DNA of 64,000 bases from Eublepharis macularius. Its lineage: Eukaryota; Chordata; Lepidosauria; Squamata; Eublepharidae. Under the pieces are notes generated by a model. That model did no database searches. It saw only the letters and a list, made by a program, of their open reading frames with translations, and was not told the DNA's origin. Position numbers and translations under genes: made by a program. Positions 46,238-58,200 of the stretch are shown here, piece after piece (the first letter of the stretch is position 1; each line of letters opens with the position of its first letter). The DNA lies in contig NC_072801.1 in NCBI RefSeq assembly GCF_028583425.1, positions 64,371,766 through 64,435,765 of the forward strand. Reading direction: 5' to 3'.

Positions 46238-49200
46238 GTAAGAATCCACAGCTGCTCTCAAAGATTTCACACCAGTGTCCAGGGAAGTTGGCTATTAGCT
46301 TATTCTGCTCAAAGCCAGATGGCTTGCTGCTGTCGGCTGGTTGTTTGTTGCTGTGGGGCCAGAAACCTCAGGTCTCTTCCTGGGAGAACAGAAGAGTTCT
46401 CACTGAATTTTAGACGGAGGTTGCAGTTAATTGTATCTGTCCAAAGGAAACCCCCAAAGCCATGTAATACTTGAATTAGTTGTCATCTCACATAAATCCA
46501 GATAACAAAAGAAAAAGTTTTTTTAAAGCTTTTGTGAAGGAGATCTAGATATTTAAATATTCATATGTTTATATAAGAATGCAAGTTTCAAGAGAAATGT
46601 GAAATTTGTTAGAGAAAAAAGAAAGGAAGCCAAAATATCTACAGTCAGAATTGTGGGATAAGCAGGAGTTACTGGGACTAGCAAAGAGCTTCCCCTCTTA
46701 CTTGGGGAGGGGGCTGCTGCATTCATGAGTCTCTTATATAGCCATCTTTTTCTCTCTCCTTTCCAGAGTGGTGCTATGACAAACCCAGCTGTGGTAAGCA
46801 AAACATTCATTCCCTCAGTTTCACATGCGGCCTCAAAGAAACTTCCCAACGTAGGAAGCGTAGGCAGTTATCTCATTGGGCCGATTAGACCAACGGGGCA
46901 CAGAAAGGAAAGCAAGTTCCTTTAGGTGGCTTCCTAGGGAGAATTTTGATGACTCGGTCCACAAGTATCTCTGATCCTGCTAGAAGAGGGTGGTTGGTCT
47001 GGTGGCCCGGAGACTCTTTCAACCTAGCTGGCCTACCGACCCAAATGTAAGCACAAAGCTGAAGTTGAATTTTGATCCCTTGGTTGATTTGCGGTAGCAA
47101 GTTTTTTCCATTCCTGCTGTGGAATTCCCCCCCCCCCCAGCAAGGTGCCCTCATTTTCTTATCACCTGGTGTTATTATTGTCTTTAAGATGCTGCGCCAA
47201 CCTGTTTGCCTGAGCTTTTACAAGCCTCTATCATCAATTGCTTTTTATTGGTGGTTGCATACACTGAGTTTATCTATGGCTGAAATCGCACATCTTGTTG
47301 TCAAGTGCCCAAGGGTTGAAATCCAGTTGTAAATCAGTCTTCCAGCATAGCCAATAATTGATTTAGAAATGTAAAACAAGTACATTTTAGAATTGTGGCC
47401 GTTTTCGCACTACTAACCTGCTTCCGTAACATTGTGAAATGTCGCGCAAAAAACACGGAAGATAGGATCTTCCCACTATCTTACAAGAAGACGCTATCTT
47501 CCGTGTTTTTTGCGTGACGTTTTGCAACGTTACAGAAGCAGGTTAGTAATGTGAAAACGGCCTGTGTTTTTTTTTTCACGTCTACATTGATAAGAGAGGA
47601 GCTGAAAAGTTCTTTAAATTGATATGTATGTTGTTTTTAGAAAAGATTTTCAAAATTTATCTTTTAGTAGTTGTAACTGAAGTTTAAGCTGCCTTGGAGA
47701 CTTTTTACAGTAGAATGGTGGGACTTCGTTTTTTAAAAAAATACAGACATCAAGTTCAAATGTTCTGGCCTAGCTTGTGTAAGGAACAGAACTTTAAACT
47801 GCTCTATACCCCCCAAACCCTGGACTGCTCCAAATCATGTATCTGGACTTCAGCCTCAAAATATACATACCCCTGTTTGCCTCAGGTTCCTCTTTTGCTT
47901 ATCCATGAAATGGCTGCCATTTGAGGCCATAGGCTTATTAAGGAAAGGGCCGCAGGGGAAATGGTTGCTAGACAACCACCCATTCAGTACTTCCTCTTGG
48001 AAGCACTAGAAGATACTTGTGTGGTTGCTCAGCAACTTGAGCTACCCACAGGGCTTCCCTGTTGCAATTACTGGTTTCTGTGAAGAAACCTCAGGGATTA
48101 ATATTGCGGTGCTGGGCCTTGGGTCTTTTTGGAATGAGAAGAGCATGCCACTTCTATGTACAGCATCGAGATAATTATACAAGGACCCTTTGCTTGGCGA
48201 CACTAGCTGTCAACTTCAGTTCATGATAGCGGCAGCTGTTGGTGGTGGGCATATACAGTCACTGAGACGGCAATTTTCTCAGAAGAATTAATTTAAATGC
48301 TTAAAAGCATTATTTTGTGTATGTGGCGCCACATGACTTAGGTAGCCACCACTTCTGCTCCAATGTGACCTAATTGTGCGTCTCCCAAACAGAATCAAAA
48401 GAGGACAACTGTCAAATTTGCATTTGGATCCTTCCCTTTAATGCTGTTGTTGCCGCTCCTTCATTGGCTCTGCCCTTTTTGTCTCTGCTTTCCTAGGGCC
48501 TCACACATGGTATTCCCTCGGTCAGTGCAGTGGTGCCTATCAGTCTCCCATCAACATTGAAACCAGGAAAGCCCTGCCTGGAACCCATTTGGGTCCGCTG
48601 AATTTTATTGGTTATGAAAACCGTATGCTTCCGAAATCTCTGACCAACACAGGGCACTATGGTAAGAAGGGACTATGAGAGGCCGCAAGGTAATGTGGTA
48701 GAGGGCGCTGGTGTCAGAATTAGGACATTGGCAGCTGGGTCCAGGTGCCTTAATGACCGCCTGCCTGTGGTCACTTGCCAGAAAAAGGGGCTGCTCTCTG
48801 ATCCTTTTCAGGACCACCACTGCAGGTGGCAAGAGGGTGGTGTTGCAACTGCCAGCTTAACAAGGGTCATATGGCACAAGGAACCAGTGGGGCACCACCT
48901 CATCTTATCAGGCTTCTGAGTTTACTCCGGCTTCTCAGTCATAGCTTGAGTTCAAATGGAGCTGCTCTTGGACTGCCTGCCTACGTACCTCACTGCCGGC
49001 TCTTGTTTGAAGGCTTGTCTATCCTGCCTGGTTGGTATGTGTTTTCCTTCAGACCTCCAGCTTCCTATGTGCCCCCTCCCAGGCCAGCCTTGATACTAGA
49101 GTGATCAGAGGTAATGTAGAGAACAGGGACCTAAGATGGCAAACATACTACATAATAGTTCAGTTCTCCTTGGACAGATGACCATTCTGTGGTGGAGTGG

Positions 49201-52200
49201 TATACAAGTTGTGCTGTGAGGAGAGGAATCACATGACTGTCATGACTACAGTTGCCATGGTGGTAAGAGACCATGGTGGTAGGTTGAGTGTGCATGAGTG
49301 TCCTGGCCCTGCCCCTCACCTCCACATGAGTCGTTTGCATGATATGAACATGCAGAGGAAGTGCCTGCACATATTCCTCCCTCCCTGCGATCAGCGATGC
49401 TTCCTTCTGAACTTTGCTTATCAAAGAGACAGAGTGTGTGCTTCCCCTACATGTTCACACTCTGCAGACAACTTGATGATCACACAGAGGTGAGGGGTGA
49501 GGCCAGCCCCTCCTGCGCTCTCTCCCTCCCCACAAGGTGAGTCAGCACACCGAGGGGTTGTCTGAACAGGCCTTATCTGTACAGTGTACACTTGATTTTT
49601 CTGTATACATGCTTATGCCCAATACACAGAGCTGAATGTGTGATTTAAAATCCCATGTTTATTCAGGTACTGGTACTCATTTTCAATTGTAAAGGAAATT
49701 AGTGTTGGCTGTTTCTTGCAAATAGATGTATGCACATACGTCCAAGTCGTATGGTAACATTTGCTGTAGCATATGAACAGGGCTGCATCGCACACCCTAT
49801 GAGGTCCAGCTAGGCTTCCCAGTTGCCATCGGTGGCAGGGAATCTCCCAAAGGCTTACCCCATTGGCTGCCAATCACTGGCGATTGGAGGGAGGTGGCAA
49901 GGCCCCAGGAGATTGTCTGTCACTGGCAGGCAACCCGGGAAAGAATGCACTGGTTTACTCCCAGTAGGGTGTGACAACGTCATTTCCTGAAGTGATCTTG
50001 TCGCGCCAGCTGTGGGCATCCTTCTGCGCTTTGCTGGGACCGGTTTTAGCCCCAAACCGGCTGAATTTGCCCTGCGCAAAGCACAGGAGCCTGCCCATGG
50101 CTGGTGTGATGATGTTACTTCCCAGAAGTGACGTCATCATGCAAGCACCAGGAAAAGAAGCATGCACAAGGTTCGAGGTAAGTGTCAGGGTGTCCCCCTC
50201 CCTCACTGGAAGGATATAGGGTCCTGGCAACCTTAAGTCCAGCTCAATAAAAGAAGGAAGTGAAAGTCTGCTTAGGACTGGGGCCTTGAATCTGCCTTTG
50301 GTGACACCAGTTTCTGACAGTGGGGAGAGGGGTAAGGTTCCTTTCCCAATAGTATTCCTGATGGTTCCATAGAATTAATGCATGCAGTCCTCTATCAACC
50401 TCTTATGTCTGTGTAGTTCCTAGGTGAGTGGTGGGCGCCCTGGCTCCTACCTGGTTTGTCTTCTTTCGCTCATGTACGCACGCCCCCGGGCCTGCGCGAT
50501 GACATCACTTCCAGGAAGTGACGTCATCACACAGGCCGTGGCTGTACCCAGGAGCACTCCTGTGCTCCACGGGGGGGGGGTGGATATTGGCCTGGATCAG
50601 GCTCAAATCGGCTGAAATGGGCCACTGCAGAGCGTGGGAGCATTCCCATGCTCCGCAGTGGCCCGATCTGAGCTGATTTGCTTACTTGGCTGGCAGAAGC
50701 ATGCAGTGCCGCCTGGGAGCACGCCCCTAGGAGGCCCATGCCTCCCCCATCAGCCAGGTAAGTGGGAGCAGGGGATGGAGGGTGGGAGTGAGGGATCCCC
50801 CACCTCCAGTGGGGGACTGGCAACCCTAGTAGTTCCGCTGCTGGGTTTCATTTCTTAGCCATGAGTATGACACTATGATTATGGGACACAGAGTGAGGTG
50901 ACATAGGAGAGGGGCAATGGCTCAGAATAGAGCACTGGCTTGGCATGCAGAAGGGCCCAGGTCCAATTTCCACTTAAAAGGAATAGGTTGTAGGGCCTCT
51001 ACCTGAGACCCTGGAAAGCCACTGCCAATCTGAGAAGACAATGGCCGATTCCACATGGCTTACCTAAAGCCATGTGTAAGCCACATGGCTTACATGCGCT
51101 ACGTTGTGGATCATGCCGGGAAAAACGCCGGGAAAAACGCGAAATATTGCATTTTCTCGCACGAGTTTTGTGTGATGTCACGCAAAACTTGTGCGAGAAA
51201 ATGCGATATTTCGCATTTTTCCCGGCATGATCCGCAACGTAGCGCAATGTCCCGGCTTCAGGTAAGCCATGGCCGTCGTCACACGGGCTTTTATTTAGCG
51301 CTAAAATGGCGCTATTTCCCGGCAAACACCCACCTTATTCCAACACTGTAGCGATTTTCTCTTTTCTGCTTTGTGCTTGATAGTCGCGCTATTTTCTGCC
51401 TCAGTGTGAATGCCTCACATCGATGTATTTCGCCTCACAACGTCCTATGCCCTCCCTTCAATCCCAGAATCCATTTCTTCCTGCGACTCCCCTTTTTTTA
51501 TTTTATTATGTCCTTATAATGCCATAACGACATAACACAATGCAAACTTTCTGCTGAAGTAAAAATGACTCAATCGCCATGGCAGAGTCGTCAGCGATGG
51601 GGATCACCTCAGACAGGGAGTTTTCTGCCGGCAAAGGGCTATTTATATAATTTCAAAGTTGGTAAAACAAAAGGTTCGTGATGTTTTGCTCTAACGGAAT
51701 GTTTATATGCTGTTATTCCGTTATAGCGGAATTAAACGCCAGAAAAATAAAAAAAGGGGGGGAGGAGCTGCTTCTGCGCGGTTAGAGAGAACAGAACAGA
51801 GTGCTTCGGTGTGGACAGCTGGTGGCGCGAAGAGCCGTTAGGTGACCCAAAGAAACGTTACTGTGCCGATAGCAGGTAGGACGCTATATGCTGTAAATTT
51901 AATGGAAGAGATGTCCGTGTGACGACGGCCCATGTGGAATCGGCCAATATTTGATGAGCCGATGGTCTGATTCAGTGTAAGGCAGATTCATGTGTAAACT
52001 GTCTATTACATGCACAGGTCTCCATCTCTCTCATTTTTATCCTCCTGTTCCAAAAAAACCAATCTGTGTAGTCAAATTAATTGTAAATTAATTGCTGTGT
52101 AATCAAATTAATCTAAAATGCAGCTAAAGCTGTACTTCAATAAGACCTTGATTGTAAGGATGGTAAAACTTGTTGTATGTTCGCTGTTAACAACTTCAAG

Positions 52201-55200
52201 AGGCTTAAAAATAAGCTCTGGGATTATTAAAGGTCTCTGTGTAGCTTCTTGAACACAAGTACTTTAAATAACAGCCTTTTCTAAACACCTGCAGGCGAGG
52301 GTAGGCCTCTCTCAGCAAAGCAAACATGCGTCAGAGAAGCCTGGCTGGGCAAATGTGAGGGGATGGGTTTGGGAAGAGGAGCGGAGGAAAAGGAGGGAGG
52401 AGGGTTAATCAGTCTTTCCCAGTTTCTCACTTCTTCTCTTCCAATCCCATTTTTCTGAGCCACTTTTTAGATATTCAGTAGGGAATTCCAGATCTTCCCA
52501 TAAACATCTTTTTTGGACCTCACTGTGCCGTTTTGGCTGTGTGTATCGTCTCTAAGAATGAAACTGGTCTCAGGCTATCTGGGCAATGCTTTGTTCCCAG
52601 TTCCATTTTAGAGACATGATGCTACACCGGATAAGTTCTTCTCCTTGGGAGAAATTTAGACATTTTTCCCCTTTTCAATAAAAGCTCATGAAAACACGTC
52701 CTTGTTCTTCTGTTACACTTTGGGTTTATTGCAGCTGAAGTTGAAATGAGGAGTGGAGCTGCTATCTTCGGGAAAGGGCTTCCGGCGACGTATTACCTAA
52801 AGTCGTTCCACTTCCACTGGGGCAAACACAACAAGCCAGGATCAGAGCATGCCGTCGACGGCAAACGCTATGACATAGAAGTAAGTTGTGCAAACAATAG
52901 GTGGAAGCAACAAAGGGAGTAAAAGGGGAACACTAGGATTTAGGAACTGAAGGGGTGGAGCTGGGATGTCAGTACAGCAGAGGACTGCCAACTGTGGGTT
53001 GGGACTGGTTCCTTGAGATGGGGGGCGTGGATCTTGGGGAGGGCAGAGCCTGATGGCACGGGAGGAGAACATGGCACTAGAGTGTTACACTCTCTTCCAG
53101 CTTGGTGCTGATCCTCCAATCATGTACATCGTTACTCGCAGGCATCATGGAATGGCCCTTCGTAGGTCTTCCATGCCGACAACATCCCAAGACCTCTGTG
53201 CAGCGTCTTCATCTAAAACTCACTCACCCTATGTGGCGCTCACTCTATGTTGCTTCTCCTTTGCCTTTTACTTAATCTTTTTACCTTGAGATTACTGAAT
53301 CTACATCCCACCTAGGGTTGCTGGTCCCCTGCTGGGGGCAGGGGATCCCCCACTTCCACCCTCTATCCCCCGCCCACACTTACCTGGCTGGTGGGGGGGA
53401 AAGCAGGGGAAAGCGCCTCCCAAGGTGCACTCTTGGGCGGTGTGGCATGCTCCTCCATGCCCCAGAGGGCCGATTTTGGCTTGAAACGGGCCCAATTTGG
53501 CCCCAAATGAGCTGAAATCAGCCTGCTGCAGAACGCACGAGCACTCCACCCTGACAGCTCTCTTGTGCTCCACAGTGGTATGATTCAGCACCAAACGGGC
53601 CCAAATTGGCCCACTGTGGAACACAGGAGTGCTCCCAGGAGCAACACGTGACTTATGCAATGACATCATTTCCTGGAAGTGACGTCATCACGTAGCCCGG
53701 GAGTGCCCGCATGTGAGGACGTCACCAAAGTGAGTGCCAGATCTCTCTTGCCAGGAGACCTGGCAACCCTAATCCCACCTCTTCTTTGTAAACTCCAAGT
53801 GCAAGTAGTGCCGCATTCTTCCCATGGAGCTAGAGGCCTGGGCATCCTCTTCCTTTCAGCAGTTAGAATGTTTGCAGACAGATGACATCACAGCAGCCCA
53901 GCCAATCAGAAGCATACAGGAAGACGAAAGACAACATCCAGTTTTTAGATGAATCTTCCATGGGCTTAAGATATGTTATTTTTAAAAACATTTTAAAAAA
54001 ATTATCAGCCACCTTTCCAGACATAAAGCACAACTTACAATATTGTTAAGAGTTTCCCATTTTTCCCTTGGGTGAGAAATCTAGGGATAGCACTTTTTTG
54101 GATAAGAGAAATTTATTTATTTAATTTTACTCCCTTTGTGCCCTGCCTTTCTCCCCAGTGGGAACTCAAAGCAACTTACATCATTCTCTTGTCCTCCATT
54201 CTTTCCTCACAACAACCCTGTACTAGTCTGTCATTCTAGCCACTACACCACAGTGGCACAATGGAGATTTACTATGTCTCTGTAATCATCATTGTTATAC
54301 TATCTACAATAGTAAAATGGTAGCATAATGATGCCCCCACACTATATATGGGTTTCAACGTGCTGATAGCTGGTTAAATGGGGGGAGGGAGATTAGAAAA
54401 TTAGCTTGCTCAGACTCTGAAGTGGTTATAAAATCCTGAACGGGGAGGGATTTGAGTTGTGTGCAGGGCTTTTTTTCAGCGGGAACACAGTGGAATGGAG
54501 TTCTGGAACCTCTTGAAAATGGTCACATGGCTGGTGGCCCCGCCCCGTGATCTCCAGACAGAGGAGAGTTTAGATTGCCCTCCGCGCCGCTTCTCCAAGG
54601 GCAACCCACTGAGTTCCACCACCTCTTTTCCCAGAAAAAAAGCCCTGAGTCAGTGTTCCCGCTAATGTGAGCACGTGAGCAATCGCTCACAGATTCTGAC
54701 TCCTCTGCTCACAGCTTCTCAGATGTAGCTCACAGATACTAACCCTCAGGTGGCCCCGCCCTCCCAGTCAGCCAGCATCTGCAGGTGGGCCCTATAGGGA
54801 TGGAGCAGGGATGGAGCCTCATCCCACTTCTCTCCTCCCTTCCTGGCTGTGGCTGGTTTGGCCCCCAGGGTGGTGCCAGAGAGCGCCTCCAGCCACTGCT
54901 GGCTCTCTAGCTGGGGAACAGAGCAGAGCTGAGTGATCGGGTCTGGCCTGACCCATGCAGCCTGAAATTGCTAGGATCCCCTCAGCCCCAGAGAGCAGAG
55001 GAGAGGAGGTAGCGCCTCATCCACCACCATGGTGAAAGCGTCATTTAACTTGACCTTGGCGCAGAAGGAGGCTGAAGAAGTAAGCACTGACTCACAAAAG
55101 CTCATCTTGAAATAAACATGCTAGTCTTTAAGGTGCCATTGCGTGTCTGCTTTATTTTGCAGCAACAGACTAATACAACTACCCCTTTGTAATCAGCATG

Positions 55201-58200
55201 GACACATCCATTTTTATACAGAAGTATACTCTGATTTTTGTGGCCGTTTCGCCTAATGGCTTTTATTTGTTTCGGCTCACAAAGTAGATTTTTAGCTCAC
55301 AACACTGCAAAGCTTAGAGGGAACATTGCCCTGAGTGTGTGTATAAGTGAGAAATTTCAAATTGTTTGCGTCTCCATTCCACCCTGCCATCTTTCTCAGG
55401 TTCCCGGTTTGTTCCTACTAATAGACTTTACCGTGAAGTCCTGTTATGAAGATAATGCAAACAGCCCACCTATAGAGAAGGTTGGGATTCCCTCTCCCCA
55501 AAGTCCTGATCAGGAGTGAGCGTGCTTACTGCTGTTGAGAGCAGTTTAAGAGTCAGAGGGAGAGGAAACGGAGGAGCTGGAGAAACTGGCCTGCTCAAAC
55601 CTTGGAGGAGCAGGCCAGTTGAAAAAGCTGTTAGGCTTTTCACCTAATTTCTTTCTTTGTTCCTCGTGAGGTTGCCTGTGAGGGCATTCACGTGCTAATT
55701 ATGTCCTTTTGTTCTGCATGGCTGTAAAACCTTTGCAGTTTCAAGGGGAAAAAAACTTTGCAGTTTAAAACTCTTTACTTCTAGATTCAGCAACTTTTTT
55801 GCTTCTTAGATTCAACTATGGGCTTTTCTTTGGCCCTGAGGAATTTATTCAAGACTGGGCCCATAACCCTGTTAGGATTATATATATATATATATATTTA
55901 GTTTGGTTTAGTTTAGTAACTTAGCAGAGTAACATAGCAGAGCAATTTAGTCAGAAGCATTTAAACCTTTACAAACGTGCATTAATTAATCCTCAGACAA
56001 AATTCATAGAAAGATAGAACTTACAGTTTATTGTAGCAGATTTCTTCCATAGCAATATCTTCTGGTAATAAGAAGGGAAAGATCCTAATCTAAAGAGTTA
56101 CATTCCCTAGTCTATGCCACGGCCTGAAACTAGGAAGCGAGGCTAGAAGTGGGTCTGTGGACAAAAAGAAGGGCTCCATTAGGAGCATGGTGGCTTTACA
56201 TCATTTCTCTTGGGAGAGCATGAGGGAAGGTGTGAAATCTCCCAAGAGGCACAGAGGCAAGAGAGGAGGAGTCAGTAGGCGTTCCCAATTTAGACAAGAG
56301 AGTGGCAGATTGCTAGACTTATACATTACATTCAAAGAGACATGCAGCACCCCCCAGGGTCCAAAGGCAGGCTGAGTCGCCTATTCCAACAATCTGAGTT
56401 GGAGATAAAGTTCCTAATCAGTTCTTCACAGAGAGCAAGGGGATCCAAAAGATACATCAGTTCCAGCCCGTTTCCAGCTGCTCCTTTTTCAACTGCTCCA
56501 TTTTCTCATGCATTATAACACACCCTCCAGAAGACTGTGTTCAGACCCCACCCTGCAAATCAATCACCCATTCAGGAAAACATCACACAACAGAGCTCTT
56601 TGCAAGCCCATAACCAGAAATTATGTGGTACAGGGAACGAAGGGAATCACTGAAGAAGATGGATCTTGTATCTGAAGCGATTTAATTGTGCCAGATTTTG
56701 CTGCAGTTGGTCTGTATGAGATATATATTTAATGCTTCTGTTATTTATATATATATATTTATTATTATTTATTTTATTTATTATTTATATATATAAGGTA
56801 GCTGCCTTGCTAGCTACCTTACTGAGAATGCAGGATATAAATATTTTTAAGAATTAAAAAAATGAATTAAAATGAAATTGAAAAAATAAGGGCTTAGCCC
56901 TTGTCCTTTTATCCTATTGGCTTTGAGTGTAGCAACCTCGGACCACACCAATGGAAGAAAGAAGCAAGTTTATTTTTCTGAAATGACCAATTGACTAGAT
57001 ATGAATAGAGCCAGTTTGGTGTAGTGATTAAGAGCAGACTCAACAAAAGCCCTCGTTCCCACACTATTAACAATATCTCAGAAAGTTTACTACAATTAAA
57101 GTGCTCTGTGCTCAAAGTGCTTTCTATTAGCAAACATAACAAAAGTTAGTACTCAGTAATACACTTAATCAATCCTCAATACATCTTCCATTCCTTTAAA
57201 TCAATAGTATCGAAAATAATTTCATTCAAGCGTCTAAAGCATTCTGTTCATGTTTCCACCCATATTTCCGTTCCTCATATAATGAATGGGAGACCATGAA
57301 CACAGACAGTGGTTCAGCCGAATAATGACTCTTTCTTGAAGTTCTGTGCAGAGCCCAAAATATATACAGCTCAACAAACGGCTAGCTGGGGTTTGTTTCG
57401 CATGTAGTTGCTTCCTCAGGAGCAAAAGGAATTATTGAACCGTTGTCTCCAGTCATACAATTACAGGTACATTATCTGTGAATCGCTCCCTTCATATGTC
57501 GGATGCCATGACCACAATGGGGTCAATTAAGAGCGGCAGGACTCTAATCTGGAGAACCGGATTTGATTCCCCACTCCTCTGCTTGAAGCCAGCTGGGTGA
57601 CCTTGGGTCATTCACAACTCTCTAGAGCTCTCTCAGCCCCACTCACCTCACAGGGTGATTGTTGTGGCGACAATAACAACATACTTCGTAAACTGCTCTG
57701 AATGGGTGTTAAGTTGTCCCGAAAGTCGGTATATAAATGGAATGTTACTATTATTGTTAATATTGCCTCCCTGGCATCCCTTATATCTCCAGAAGTAAAA
57801 GAGCTGGGGTCTTTTTTAAAGGAAAGCTTAAAAATTCAGAGGGGCAGCCTGGAAGATCCCTGAGAGGGGCCAGACCCCTACATTATTCCTCTGGCTATGG
57901 CACTGTTGCCTTGAGGAAATACCAGCTGATCATCAGACTAGGAACCAGCAAACTGCTTAAAGCAGAATGTTCACTCAGCATTATCGTTTAGCCTTCCAAA
58001 CAGAGACTAGCCAACAGGTGAGTTTTATGGCACGGCAGGAAGGTAAATCGGGGTCTCCTAAAAGGAACTCAAGAACCCTCCTATTGTCTTACACCATCAT
58101 AACATAGGAATCTTGTTCTCCCTCTCCTCTCCCTCTCTCTCTTTCTTCCTTTTGTACCAGCTACACATAGTTCACACCAAAAACAACATGAGTTCTGAAG

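Larger units (their letters stand above)
50908..52008 (+). repeat. Sauria-type tRNA SINE, interrupted by P5
   Basis: Head GGCTCAGAATAGAGCACTGG, CTTGGCATGCAGAAGG and CCTGAGACCCTGGAAAGCC; the 3' part after the insertion reads GATGGTCTGATTCAGTGTAA and GCAGATTCATGTGT. The insertion site carries the duplication AAT. Confidence 0.85.
57008..57760 (+). repeat. Sauria-type tRNA SINE, interrupted
   Basis: 57008-57037 is the SINE head (GCCAGTTTGGTGTAGTGATT). It resumes at 57526 with ATTAAGAGCGGCAGGACTC and the normal body through AACTGCTCTGAATGGGTG to 57760. ATTAAGAGC is duplicated on the two sides (11 bp with one mismatch). Confidence 0.85.
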
